DNA of 6,937 nt. It comes from Candidatus Nanopelagicaceae bacterium. GTDB lineage: Bacteria; Actinomycetota; Actinomycetes; Nanopelagicales; Nanopelagicaceae. Where the stretch lies: contig JALRDT010000111.1 of NCBI GenBank assembly GCA_023262125.1, forward strand, positions 1-6,937, written 5' to 3'. Positions 1 to 6,937 of the stretch are shown here, piece by piece; within the stretch, counting starts at the first letter, position 1; each line of letters starts with the position of its first letter. The notes beneath the pieces are model-generated. The model saw nothing but the letters and a program-made list of their open reading frames with translations, did not search any database and was not told where the DNA came from. Both the position numbers and the translations under genes were made by a program.

Positions 1-7
1 TCGATTT

Positions 8-274
8 ATGCGTCAAGAAGGTCCAAGCATTCAGCTGGAAACTGGCGAGGTCGTCGAGCTTTCATGGCAAGAGCGCGCTCTATGCGCACAGACCGATCCA
101 GAGGCCTTCTTCCCCGAAAAAGGCGGTTCAACCCGCGAAGCTAAGCGCGTCTGCACCTCATGCGATGTCCGCTCAGAGTGCCTCGAATATGCATTGGCAC
201 ATGATGAGCGATTCGGTATTTGGGGTGGTCTCTCAGAGCGTGAACGCCGCCGCTTAAAGCGCCGTTCAGCTTAA
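8..274 (+). CDS. whiB: WhiB-family Fe-S transcriptional regulator, WhiB/WhiB2-like
   Basis: Small cytoplasmic iron-sulfur DNA-associated regulator. Visible are four cysteines at residues 26, 49, 52 and 58 (C-X22-C-X2-C-X5-C), the family arrangement that binds a 4Fe-4S cluster, followed by the GIWGG turn at 70-74 and a basic C-terminus (ERERRRLKRR) expected to contact DNA. The FFPEKGGSTREAK stretch and the neighbouring genes match Streptomyces WhiB and mycobacterial WhiB2, which control septation and division; that role is inferred by orthology. WhiB proteins typically act through the primary sigma factor. With the ATG at 8 the protein has 88 residues, a normal family length. However, the frame is open back to the window edge and the ribosome-binding region lies outside, so the start is unverified and the gene may be 5'-incomplete. 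GC is clearly higher here (about 62% over 121-180) than in the following gene. Confidence 0.93.
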   Translation: MRQEGPSIQLETGEVVELSWQERALCAQTDPEAFFPEKGGSTREAKRVCTSCDVRSECLEYALAHDERFGIWGGLSERERRRLKRRSA

Positions 275-288
275 GTCAAAATAAATTT

Positions 289-323
289 CCCAATTGATTT
301 CCCTTTGGGATTTCCTAATTGGG
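289..323. terminator. Imperfect stem-loop between whiB and the glycosyltransferase gene
   Basis: CCCAATT (289-295) pairs with AATTGGG (317-323). Inside this, CCC (301-303) and GGG (307-309) form a small inner hairpin around TTT. No T-run follows, so a classic Rho-independent terminator is not supported. It may be a weak terminator after whiB or an operator for the gene starting at 351. The rest of the 275-350 gap shows no clear -35/-10 pair and no strong Shine-Dalgarno sequence before the ATG at 351. Confidence 0.3.
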
Positions 324-350
324 CCAGTTTCGTAAAGACTTACACACCTG

Positions 351-3341
351 ATGTCTAACCGAACTACTCAGGTCACTGCGATTCTGGTCGTACATGATGG
401 TGCGACTTGGCTTCCACAGGTAGTGGCGGCTATCGCATCGCAATCTCGCACCCCTGATCGCACCATTGCAGTTGATACTGGCTCAACCGATGGTTCTACC
501 AAACTTCTAAGTGGCGCTCGCATCAAAAGTATCTCAATTAATCGCGGTGAAGGATTCGGAACTGCAATTGCAGAAGCGGTCTCTACATTGCCACCTGTTG
601 AATCTGAAGATGAATGGATTTGGCTTTTACATGATGACAGCGCTCCAGATGCGCAGGCTCTTGAGAATTTATTAGTAGCAGCTGTCGACCGTCCAAATAT
701 CGCAATGGTCGGACCAAAAATTCTTGGCTGGAATGATCGAACACATTTACTTGAAGTGGGTATCAGTATCGCTAGAAATGGCGCTCGCTGGACTGGTTTA
801 GAAGATCATGAATATGACCAAGGGCAACATGATGGAATTTTTGAAGTACTTTCAGTTAGCACTGCAGGAGCTCTAATTCGCAGGTCTGTTTTCGAAGAGT
901 TAGGCGGATTTGATGAGAAGTTAGATCTATTTCGTGACGATGTGGATTTTGGTTGGCGTATCCATGCAGCCGGTCAATCAGTTTTAGTAAACACGGATGC
1001 GGTCATCTATCACGCAGAAGCTGCGGCTTCCGAACGTCGAAATATTGATGTAGACGAAGCTTTCTTACATCGACCTTTGCTTCTGGATCGCCGTAATGCT
1101 GCATATGTTTTATTGACCAATTCAACTTGGTGGATGCTTCCATTAATCTCATTGCAAGTAGTTGGTGCTGCTTTAGTTAGATCCATTGGATACCTTTTTG
1201 CAAAATTACCGGGTTATGCATCTGATGAATTACTTGCGTTATTCCGTCTTTTCACTAGACCGGACTTGGTTAGAGCTGGTCGTAAATGGCGCAAAGAAGA
1301 TCGGTTGGTCTCGCCACGGGTAGTCACTCGGTTTATGCCGTCTCGAATTCTTCAATTCCGAAGCTCACTTGATTCAGTGACAGATAAAATTCAAGAGAAA
1401 ATTTTTCCTTCACAACAGGAAATTAAAGGTGAGATTTCTGAAGATGAAGATTTATTAACTCCAACAAATTCAAGAAGTTGGAAAGCGCTATTAAAGCGCC
1501 CTGATTTAATTGCATTTTTCGGCGCCTTGATATTTTCTGTAGTTTTCTCACATAGTCGTTTGGGGGCAATTGCAGGTGGTGCATTGCCTGAGACGCCAAA
1601 CGGAGTATCGGGACTCTGGAAACTTTATGCAGAATCTTGGCACCAAGTTGGATTAGGTAGTTCTAGCGCCACTCCTACCTGGGTTGCGGTAATTGCGCTA
1701 ATCGGAACATTGACCTTTGGTAATGCCCAGTTCGTCATTTCTAGCTTATTTCTCTTTGCTCCCTTTATTTTATTTAGCGCTATTTTTATCTGGCTTCGCA
1801 GAATTACAACACATATTTGGTTGGCGATTTTCGGAAGTGCTCTTTATGCAGTTTCTCCGGTAGCTCTTGCAACTATAAATTCTGGACGCCTTGGAACTTT
1901 GGTGGTGATGACGGCTTTGCCGTTGACGCTTCATGTACTAAGTGGCACCCTAGAAATTGAGAAACTTTCGATTCGAAAAATTTTTCAGTTGGGTCTCTTC
2001 TTAACTTTGCCTGTAGCTTTCTCGCTTCCTTTTTTCTTAGCGCTAGGAATTTTCTACACAGGTTTAACCGCATTTGATTATTTGCATACGTCACGTGAAA
2101 ATTGGATTAAGCGAATTCAATATCGTGTATTACTTCTAGCAATTCCATTTTTATTAAATGCACCATACTCAACTGAAGCAGTCCTACATCCAAGTAGATA
2201 TTTACTAGAACCAGGGTTAGCACTTTCAGGTGGTGGACCGAATTTAGCTCTACTTTCGAATCCAGGCGGTATTGGTTCAGTTCCGTGGTGGCTATTAGGA
2301 CCATTTACTGCACTCATATTGGTTTCAATCTTTTCGCGAACAAATGCTAGATATTTTGCATTTGTGGGTAGTGGCTTCTTAGCTTTAGCAACATTGCTAT
2401 CCGGACTTTCATTTCCGGCACGCGGCACCTCAATTGGTTATCCACTTTGGATCGGAACTTTTATTGCAATTTCCACTGTTGCTGCAATTACTGCAGGGGC
2501 AATAGTCCTAGACCAACTTCGCATTCACCTTGAGAAATCTGCAGTTAACTACCGCCACATATTTGCTGCTTTGTTATTAGCTTCATCTGTTGTTTATACG
2601 GGTGCAGCAACGGCCTGGAGTTTGGTTTCAGAGTCACCTTTAAATACAGTTTCAAATCGAGTTTTGCCAGAATATTTAAGCGTCACACCCGGAACTAAAA
2701 CTGCAGTAATTCGAAAAATGGATGATGGTTCGCTTAATTATTTCATTGCACGTGGTAGAGATATTTTTCTAGGTGACCCAGATGTAGCTCCAGCTACTAA
2801 TCCAGAAATTTCTGCAGCAATTAGAGCTACGGTAGATGGCAGTGGAGTAAACGCTGCTTCAGTGCTTTCAGAGTACGGTGTTAAATATCTTTTCGTAAAA
2901 GCACCTGCTCCGGATTCTTTAGTCCGAACCGTTGATGGATTAGGTGGTTATGTCAGAAATTCGGCCACTGCAGATGGAATTACTTGGCGTGTTCTAGGAT
3001 TTCCAGATCGCTTGATATTTACAGATTCCATAGGAAAAATTATCGCTATACCTACAAATGACATTAGTGCAGATTTCTCAGTAGCAAAACCCGGAATCTT
3101 GAGACTCGCTGAGAATTTTGACAGTAACTGGAAAGTTATTGGAAATGGTAAGTATTTAGAGCGAAAAGTTAATTCAAATAATTTGCCTGAGTTTGTAATT
3201 GAAGAACCAGGAGATTATCTATTAATTCATGACGGAACCGTGAGACGAGCATTATTGTCATTACAAATAATTTTCTTAATGGTTGCGCTAGTTATGGCGG
3301 CACCTGCAGGTCGACGCAAACGTGATCGGGAGATGCCATGA
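351..3341 (+). CDS. Family 2 glycosyltransferase fused to a polytopic membrane region and a C-terminal extracytoplasmic domain
   Basis: Membrane-bound glycosyltransferase, probably acting on an envelope glycan; donor and acceptor are unknown. Residues 6-230 are a GT-A fold GT2 domain: VDTGSTDGS at 41-49 binds the nucleotide, HDDS at 94-97 is the DxD-type metal site, GALIRRSVFEELGGFDEK at 173-190 is the typical acceptor-side block, and RDDVDFGWR at 195-203 carries the probable catalytic base (Asp197), with His221 conserved in position. A first hydrophobic segment lies near 255-280 and a charged cytoplasmic linker at about 300-380. Roughly ten or more hydrophobic helices follow between 386 and 758, then a soluble region at about 760-965, a final helix at about 968-985 and a basic tail. 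Related genes sit beside whiB in Streptomyces and other actinobacteria. The stop overlaps the next start. No strong ribosome binding site precedes the ATG. The middle of the gene is very AT-rich. Confidence 0.88.
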   Translation: MSNRTTQVTAILVVHDGATWLPQVVAAIASQSRTPDRTIAVDTGSTDGSTKLLSGARIKSISINRGEGFGTAIAEAVSTLPPVESEDEWIWLLHDDSAPDAQALENLLVAAVDRPNIAMVGPKILGWNDRTHLLEVGISIARNGARWTGLEDHEYDQGQHDGIFEVLSVSTAGALIRRSVFEELGGFDEKLDLFRDDVDFGWRIHAAGQSVLVNTDAVIYHAEAAASERRNIDVDEAFLHRPLLLDRRNAAYVLLTNSTWWMLPLISLQVVGAALVRSIGYLFAKLPGYASDELLALFRLFTRPDLVRAGRKWRKEDRLVSPRVVTRFMPSRILQFRSSLDSVTDKIQEKIFPSQQEIKGEISEDEDLLTPTNSRSWKALLKRPDLIAFFGALIFSVVFSHSRLGAIAGGALPETPNGVSGLWKLYAESWHQVGLGSSSATPTWVAVIALIGTLTFGNAQFVISSLFLFAPFILFSAIFIWLRRITTHIWLAIFGSALYAVSPVALATINSGRLGTLVVMTALPLTLHVLSGTLEIEKLSIRKIFQLGLFLTLPVAFSLPFFLALGIFYTGLTAFDYLHTSRENWIKRIQYRVLLLAIPFLLNAPYSTEAVLHPSRYLLEPGLALSGGGPNLALLSNPGGIGSVPWWLLGPFTALILVSIFSRTNARYFAFVGSGFLALATLLSGLSFPARGTSIGYPLWIGTFIAISTVAAITAGAIVLDQLRIHLEKSAVNYRHIFAALLLASSVVYTGAATAWSLVSESPLNTVSNRVLPEYLSVTPGTKTAVIRKMDDGSLNYFIARGRDIFLGDPDVAPATNPEISAAIRATVDGSGVNAASVLSEYGVKYLFVKAPAPDSLVRTVDGLGGYVRNSATADGITWRVLGFPDRLIFTDSIGKIIAIPTNDISADFSVAKPGILRLAENFDSNWKVIGNGKYLERKVNSNNLPEFVIEEPGDYLLIHDGTVRRALLSLQIIFLMVALVMAAPAGRRKRDREMP

Positions 3342-4612
3342 AATTAAGAAGATTAATTTACTTGGTTGCTATTTTCACTGCTGTTGCGCTTGCGGGTAAT
3401 TACTTGCAAGCTGGCGGAAATTCTCGGAAGTTCTCAGAAAATTATCCAGAGCTTATTTGCCCTAATGTCGGAAGCGCTCAAACTCAAGTCTCACTAATTA
3501 GCAGTAATAATTTAGTTAGATTCTTGCCATCCAAAAAGTACAATTTCGTTAAAGCTAAAACCAATAGATTACTCACGAATCAAAGTTCGGTAATAGTCGA
3601 CGGCCAAGGTACTAGTTCAATGGCTTGGATTTCAAAATCTGGTATCTGGGCAGGTGGCGTTAATTGTTTAGCCCCTCAAGAAGAGCAATTTTTCGTCGGT
3701 GGCACTGCTGACGTTTCTAGTAAATCAAAGATAGTAGTTATTAACGCAGGTTTAAGTCCATCCATAGTTGATGTTATTACTTACAGCGAAACTGGTTCTC
3801 TGAAAAAAACAATAACGCTAAGTAAAAATCGCGTCGCTTCTTTGAATTTAGTGACGTTAGCACCAGGCGCAAAATCTGTGGCCATGAGAGTTATTGCAAA
3901 AACGGGCCGGGTTGTCTCTTACTTAGTGGATGAGCGCGGGCGAGGGCTGCAAAATCTAGGTGGAGATATTGTTAATTCACAATCTGCACTAAGTCGAACC
4001 TTGCTAATACCGGGAATTGCGACAAGCAGCACCAACAAGAGCCATTTACTGCGCGTCTTGAACCCGGGTGCAGCTGAAACTGTAATTACTGTTGAAGTTT
4101 TATCTAAAGAAGGCCGTTATATTCCAGTCGGATTGGATAATAGAAAAATATCTGGCGGCAAAGTTGCAGATTTTGTGATTGATTATGATTCAAAGCAAGC
4201 AAGCTTTGGATTAAGAATAATTTCAGACCAACCTATCGCTGCATCTGCTTATAGTCGTATCGGAAATGATTTCATTTGGAGCACCGCTTCACTTCCAGGA
4301 ATTAAAGGCACATGGGCAATCACTGGACTTGATCCAACTTTGCAATTTATTGGAAATCAGATCAAAGTTGAGATTACGGCATTGATGCCAAAACGAAAGC
4401 AAATCTCTAAGAGCTTAACTGGTGTTGATTACTTAACTTACAAAATGCCTGTTGGTGCTATTGGTCTGAGAATTGAGAAAATTAGTGGAGATACCGCTGC
4501 TGCGCTGATTGTTAAGTCTCAGAGTGGAATTGGGTATTTGCCACTGATTAATGGTTCAGTTTTGACCCGTAGCACAGTTCCTACTGCCAATATCGGCGTG
4601 TTAAACCCTTAA
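3338..4612 (+). CDS. DUF5719 family membrane-anchored extracytoplasmic protein
   Basis: Function unknown. The ATG lies within an ATGA overlap with the glycosyltransferase stop, so the two are almost certainly co-transcribed and translationally coupled. The 424-residue protein begins MKLRR followed by a hydrophobic helix at about 6-23, a signal anchor or signal peptide (a possible cleavage lies after ALA at residue 19), which places the rest outside the membrane. The body is beta-rich and Ser/Gly/Val-rich with no further membrane helix. Only two cysteines are evident, Cys41 (in ICPNVG) and Cys110 (in GGVNCLAP, followed by FFVGG at 118-122), and they could form a disulfide. The C-X-FFVGG block and the position next to the glycosyltransferase fit DUF5719, which occurs at this place in many actinobacteria. 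Repeated segments such as NAGLSPSIVDVITYS (136-150) and a similar LNPGAAETVITVEVLS stretch later suggest tandem Ig-like beta domains. I infer a partner or scaffold for the coupled glycosyltransferase. Confidence 0.8.
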   Translation: MKLRRLIYLVAIFTAVALAGNYLQAGGNSRKFSENYPELICPNVGSAQTQVSLISSNNLVRFLPSKKYNFVKAKTNRLLTNQSSVIVDGQGTSSMAWISKSGIWAGGVNCLAPQEEQFFVGGTADVSSKSKIVVINAGLSPSIVDVITYSETGSLKKTITLSKNRVASLNLVTLAPGAKSVAMRVIAKTGRVVSYLVDERGRGLQNLGGDIVNSQSALSRTLLIPGIATSSTNKSHLLRVLNPGAAETVITVEVLSKEGRYIPVGLDNRKISGGKVADFVIDYDSKQASFGLRIISDQPIAASAYSRIGNDFIWSTASLPGIKGTWAITGLDPTLQFIGNQIKVEITALMPKRKQISKSLTGVDYLTYKMPVGAIGLRIEKISGDTAAALIVKSQSGIGYLPLINGSVLTRSTVPTANIGVLNP

Positions 4613-4630
4613 AGTAAATACAAATCAGAC

Positions 4631-4643
4631 TATTTTTCTCGTA
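4631..4643 (+). promoter_or_regulatory. Candidate leaderless promoter -10 element for the DUF3499 gene
   Basis: TATTTT at 4631-4636 matches TANNNT and ends seven bases before the ATG at 4643. That is the spacing expected if transcription starts at the A of the start codon. No Shine-Dalgarno sequence exists in the 30-base gap, which also favours leaderless translation, common in actinobacteria. No convincing -35 hexamer is seen, so this is tentative. Confidence 0.3.
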
Positions 4644-5008
4644 TGAGTTCTCGAATTGGTAGACATTGCTCTCGCTCGGGCTGCCACCGAAAAGCTTTGA
4701 TGACTCTTACTTATGTATATTCTGAATCAATTGCAGTGGTGGGACCTTTAGCTACATACTCCGAACCACATGCATACGATCTTTGCGAAATTCACGGTGC
4801 AAAGTTGACCGTACCTAACGGTTGGCAAGTCATAAGACGTGAAATTAATTCCGGGGAGACTGGTCCATCTGAAGAAGATTTGATGGCGATAGCAGATGCA
4901 GTACGAGAGGTTGCTAACCGCGAAATTACAAATAGCAATCCAAACCCTAATGCGGTTCAATCTGCTCTTGGACGAAGAGGTCATCTGCGTTCAGTTCCAA
5001 ATGCCTAA
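4643..5008 (+). CDS. DUF3499 family protein with a Cys/His putative metal-binding cluster
   Basis: Small cytoplasmic protein of 121 residues and unknown function. The N-terminal part matches DUF3499, an actinobacterial family (for example Rv3258c of Mycobacterium tuberculosis, beside manB and whiB2). Visible hallmarks are HCSRSGC at 8-14, TLTYVYSES at 21-29, VGPLATYSEPHAYDLCEIH at 33-51 and LTVPNGW at 55-61. Cys9, Cys14, Cys48 and His51 form a C-X4-C...C-X2-H pattern that looks like a zinc-ribbon site; this is inferred, not shown. Residues 67-121 are polar, low in conservation and probably disordered. The gene lies 30 bases after the DUF5719 gene and 22 bases before manB. No signal peptide is seen. 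The role is unknown, but its constant company with manB and whiB suggests a housekeeping or regulatory link. Confidence 0.88.
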   Translation: MSSRIGRHCSRSGCHRKALMTLTYVYSESIAVVGPLATYSEPHAYDLCEIHGAKLTVPNGWQVIRREINSGETGPSEEDLMAIADAVREVANREITNSNPNPNAVQSALGRRGHLRSVPNA

Positions 5009-5030
5009 ACAAAGCAAAAGAGGCTGACTA

Positions 5031-6383
5031 ATGATTCCAAATATCTTTAAAGCTTACGATATTCGTGGATTAGTTGGTACAGAATTAACAAAACAGTTCG
5101 CGTTTTCAACTGGAGTTGCATTTGCAAAGTTTCTTGAATTAGAACGTGAGCCGGCTACCGTAGTAATTGGGGAAGATATGCGTCCATCTTCTCCTGAACT
5201 TGCGGATGCATTCTCTGCTGGAGTTACTTCGCAAGGAATGGATGTAATCCGTATAGGTCTGGCGTCCACTGACATGCTCTATTTCGCAGCTGGAAAATTA
5301 AATCTCCCAGGTGCCATGTTTACGGCAAGCCATAACCCTGCGCAATATAACGGTATCAAATTGTGCTTAAGTGGTGCCAGGCCAATTGGTAAGGAATCTG
5401 GCTTGTTAACTATTGAGAATTTTGTGCGCGAAGGAGTTCCAGTTAGCTTGCGTCCAGTCGGAGTTGAAACAAATAATGAAATGCTTCACGAATATGTTGA
5501 TCATCTTTTGACTTTAGTAGATGTGTCAAAAATTCGAAAACTAAAGGTAGTAGTTGATGCTGGCAATGGAATGGCAGGTCATACTGCACCAGCAGTATTT
5601 TCTCGCATGAATGTCGAAGTAATTGAAATGTATTACGAATTGGATGGCACTTTCCCTAACCACGAAGCAAATCCAATTGATGAAGAGAATCTAAAAGATT
5701 TGAAGAAAGCGGTTAAGAAACATGGTGCTGATATTGGTCTTGCATTTGATGGCGATGCAGATCGTTGCTTCCTTGTAGACGAGCACGGAGAAGCAGTAAA
5801 CCCATCTTTATTAACAGCGCTAATTGCCGATCGCGAATTAAAGAAGAAACCGGGTTCGCCGATAATTTATAACTTAATTTCTTCACGTGCAGTCCGAGAA
5901 GTGGTGGAAGAAAATGGTGGCAAACCACTTCGTTCAAGAGTCGGACACTCATTTATCAAAGCGATGATGGCCGAATCTGGAGCAATTTTTGGAGGAGAGC
6001 ATTCAGGTCATTTTTACTTTGCAGATTTTTGGCGCGCAGATTCAGGAATGCTAGCTGCACTACATGCAATCGCTGCGCTTGGTGAAACCGGAAAATCTCT
6101 ATCCGAGCTACTTAAACCTTATGCTCGATACTTTGCAAGCGGTGAAATTAATTCAACGGTTGCTGATGGCAAAGCTGTGATGCAACACATCAAAGAGTTG
6201 TACGGGACAAAAGCAGGCGTTACAACGGACGAATTAGATGGACTTACAGTTGATGGCGACACCTGGTGGTTTAACGTGCGAGCCTCGAACACCGAACCAC
6301 TCCTTCGACTTAACGTTGAGGCTAAGGCGCATGGCCAGATGGCCCAGCTACGCGATGAGGTTTTAGCCGTAATTAGAGGTTAA
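5031..6383 (+). CDS. manB: Phosphomannomutase/phosphoglucomutase (ManB-type, alpha-D-phosphohexomutase)
   Basis: Cytoplasmic enzyme that interconverts mannose-6-phosphate and mannose-1-phosphate (often glucose phosphates too), feeding GDP-mannose for mannosylated envelope glycans. All four domains are present in 450 residues, a normal length for the family. The catalytic phosphoserine loop TASHNP is at 98-103 (Ser100), the magnesium loop DGDADR at 240-245, the sugar-recognition loop GEHSG at 322-326, and the phosphate-binding loop RASNTEP at 417-423. The N-terminal FKAYDIRG is also typical. The start is supported by AGAGG at 5019-5023, seven bases before the ATG. The gene sits 22 bases after the DUF3499 gene, as in other actinobacteria, so an operon is likely. 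The SIS-domain isomerase and manA genes that often follow it in relatives are absent here; ahcY comes next. PMM versus PGM preference cannot be read with certainty. Confidence 0.95.
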   Translation: MIPNIFKAYDIRGLVGTELTKQFAFSTGVAFAKFLELEREPATVVIGEDMRPSSPELADAFSAGVTSQGMDVIRIGLASTDMLYFAAGKLNLPGAMFTASHNPAQYNGIKLCLSGARPIGKESGLLTIENFVREGVPVSLRPVGVETNNEMLHEYVDHLLTLVDVSKIRKLKVVVDAGNGMAGHTAPAVFSRMNVEVIEMYYELDGTFPNHEANPIDEENLKDLKKAVKKHGADIGLAFDGDADRCFLVDEHGEAVNPSLLTALIADRELKKKPGSPIIYNLISSRAVREVVEENGGKPLRSRVGHSFIKAMMAESGAIFGGEHSGHFYFADFWRADSGMLAALHAIAALGETGKSLSELLKPYARYFASGEINSTVADGKAVMQHIKELYGTKAGVTTDELDGLTVDGDTWWFNVRASNTEPLLRLNVEAKAHGQMAQLRDEVLAVIRG

Positions 6384-6396
6384 ACTAAGAGCCTGC

Positions 6397-6408
6397 GCGA
6401 GGCCTCGC
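6397..6408. repeat. Perfect 12-base palindrome GCGAGGCCTCGC upstream of ahcY
   Basis: The 12 bases equal their own reverse complement, in the 59-base gap between manB and ahcY and just upstream of the A+T-rich -10-like element. As RNA it could form only a 4-bp stem with a 4-base loop, so a terminator is unlikely and no T-run follows. An operator half-site pair is possible. Its function is unknown. Confidence 0.35.
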
Positions 6409-6415
6409 CGATCAA

Positions 6416-6421
6416 TATAAA
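6416..6421 (+). promoter_or_regulatory. Candidate -10 element for ahcY
   Basis: TATAAA lies 22 bases before the TTG start of ahcY, in an AT-rich stretch that contrasts with the GC-rich palindrome just upstream. A transcript starting about 7 bases later would still carry the ribosome binding site at 6432-6436. No good -35 hexamer is visible at 16-18 bases spacing, so support is weak. Confidence 0.25.
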
Positions 6422-6431
6422 TTCTCAACAT

Positions 6432-6436
6432 AGGAG
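6432..6436 (+). promoter_or_regulatory. Ribosome binding site that fixes the TTG start of ahcY
   Basis: AGGAG ends six bases before the TTG at 6443. It is one of the clearest Shine-Dalgarno sequences in the window. There is no in-frame ATG at the expected AhcY N-terminus, so this site decides for the rare TTG start codon. Confidence 0.7.
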
Positions 6437-6439
6437 TAA

Positions 6440-6937
<498 letters not shown>

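Noticed and set aside
1873..2428. Three open frames on the minus strand inside the glycosyltransferase gene (1873-2094, 2107-2304, 2117-2428)
   Set aside because: They are antisense to an intact domain-bearing gene, mutually overlapping, and their translations show no recognisable family.
4748..5952. Minus-strand open frames inside the DUF3499 and manB genes (4748-4984, 5054-5275, 5713-5952)
   Set aside because: They lie opposite well-supported conserved genes and have no recognisable motif or ribosome binding site; treated as chance.

Overview
The window is a stretch of chromosome from an actinobacterium with unusually low GC for the phylum. The first gene is a WhiB-family regulator, a family found only in Actinobacteria and their phages. 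The next genes (large GT2 glycosyltransferase, DUF5719 protein, DUF3499 protein, ManB-type phosphomannomutase, then ahcY) follow the neighbourhood known around whiB/whiB2 in Streptomyces and Mycobacterium. AT-rich codon use and very short gaps suggest a streamlined planktonic lineage of the acI/Nanopelagicales type. That placement is inference; no marker gene here proves it.

Layout, left to right. At 8-274 (+) is a WhiB regulator, whose true start may lie left of the window. At 275-350 is a gap with an imperfect stem-loop. At 351-3341 (+) is a 996-residue glycosyltransferase with a cytoplasmic GT2 domain, a polytopic membrane region and a predicted extracytoplasmic domain. At 3338-4612 (+) is a DUF5719 protein with an N-terminal membrane anchor, joined to the glycosyltransferase by a 4-base ATGA overlap. 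At 4643-5008 (+) is a DUF3499 protein with a Cys/His cluster and no visible ribosome binding site. At 5031-6383 (+) is a complete phosphomannomutase/phosphoglucomutase with every expected motif. From 6443 (+) starts ahcY (adenosylhomocysteinase), with a TTG codon behind a clear AGGAG.

The right end is the surprise. Similarity to AhcY stops after about residue 67 (near 6643). Everything from 6650 to the end reads on the minus strand as the intact C-terminal 95 residues of NAD kinase, including its stop codon. The ahcY reading frame therefore runs into antisense nadK and ends at 6784. This is either a chimeric assembly join close to a contig end, which I think more likely, or a real rearrangement that destroyed ahcY.

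How the genes may work together: ManB makes mannose-1-phosphate for GDP-mannose and hence mannosylated envelope glycans. The membrane glycosyltransferase and its translationally coupled, surface-exposed DUF5719 partner are plausibly part of an envelope glycan pathway whose product is unknown. WhiB is a likely Fe-S regulator of cell division or development. I found no CRISPR array, insertion sequence, tRNA or rRNA gene. The most interesting undescribed biology is the glycosyltransferase-DUF5719 pair; the most important thing to verify is the ahcY/nadK junction.
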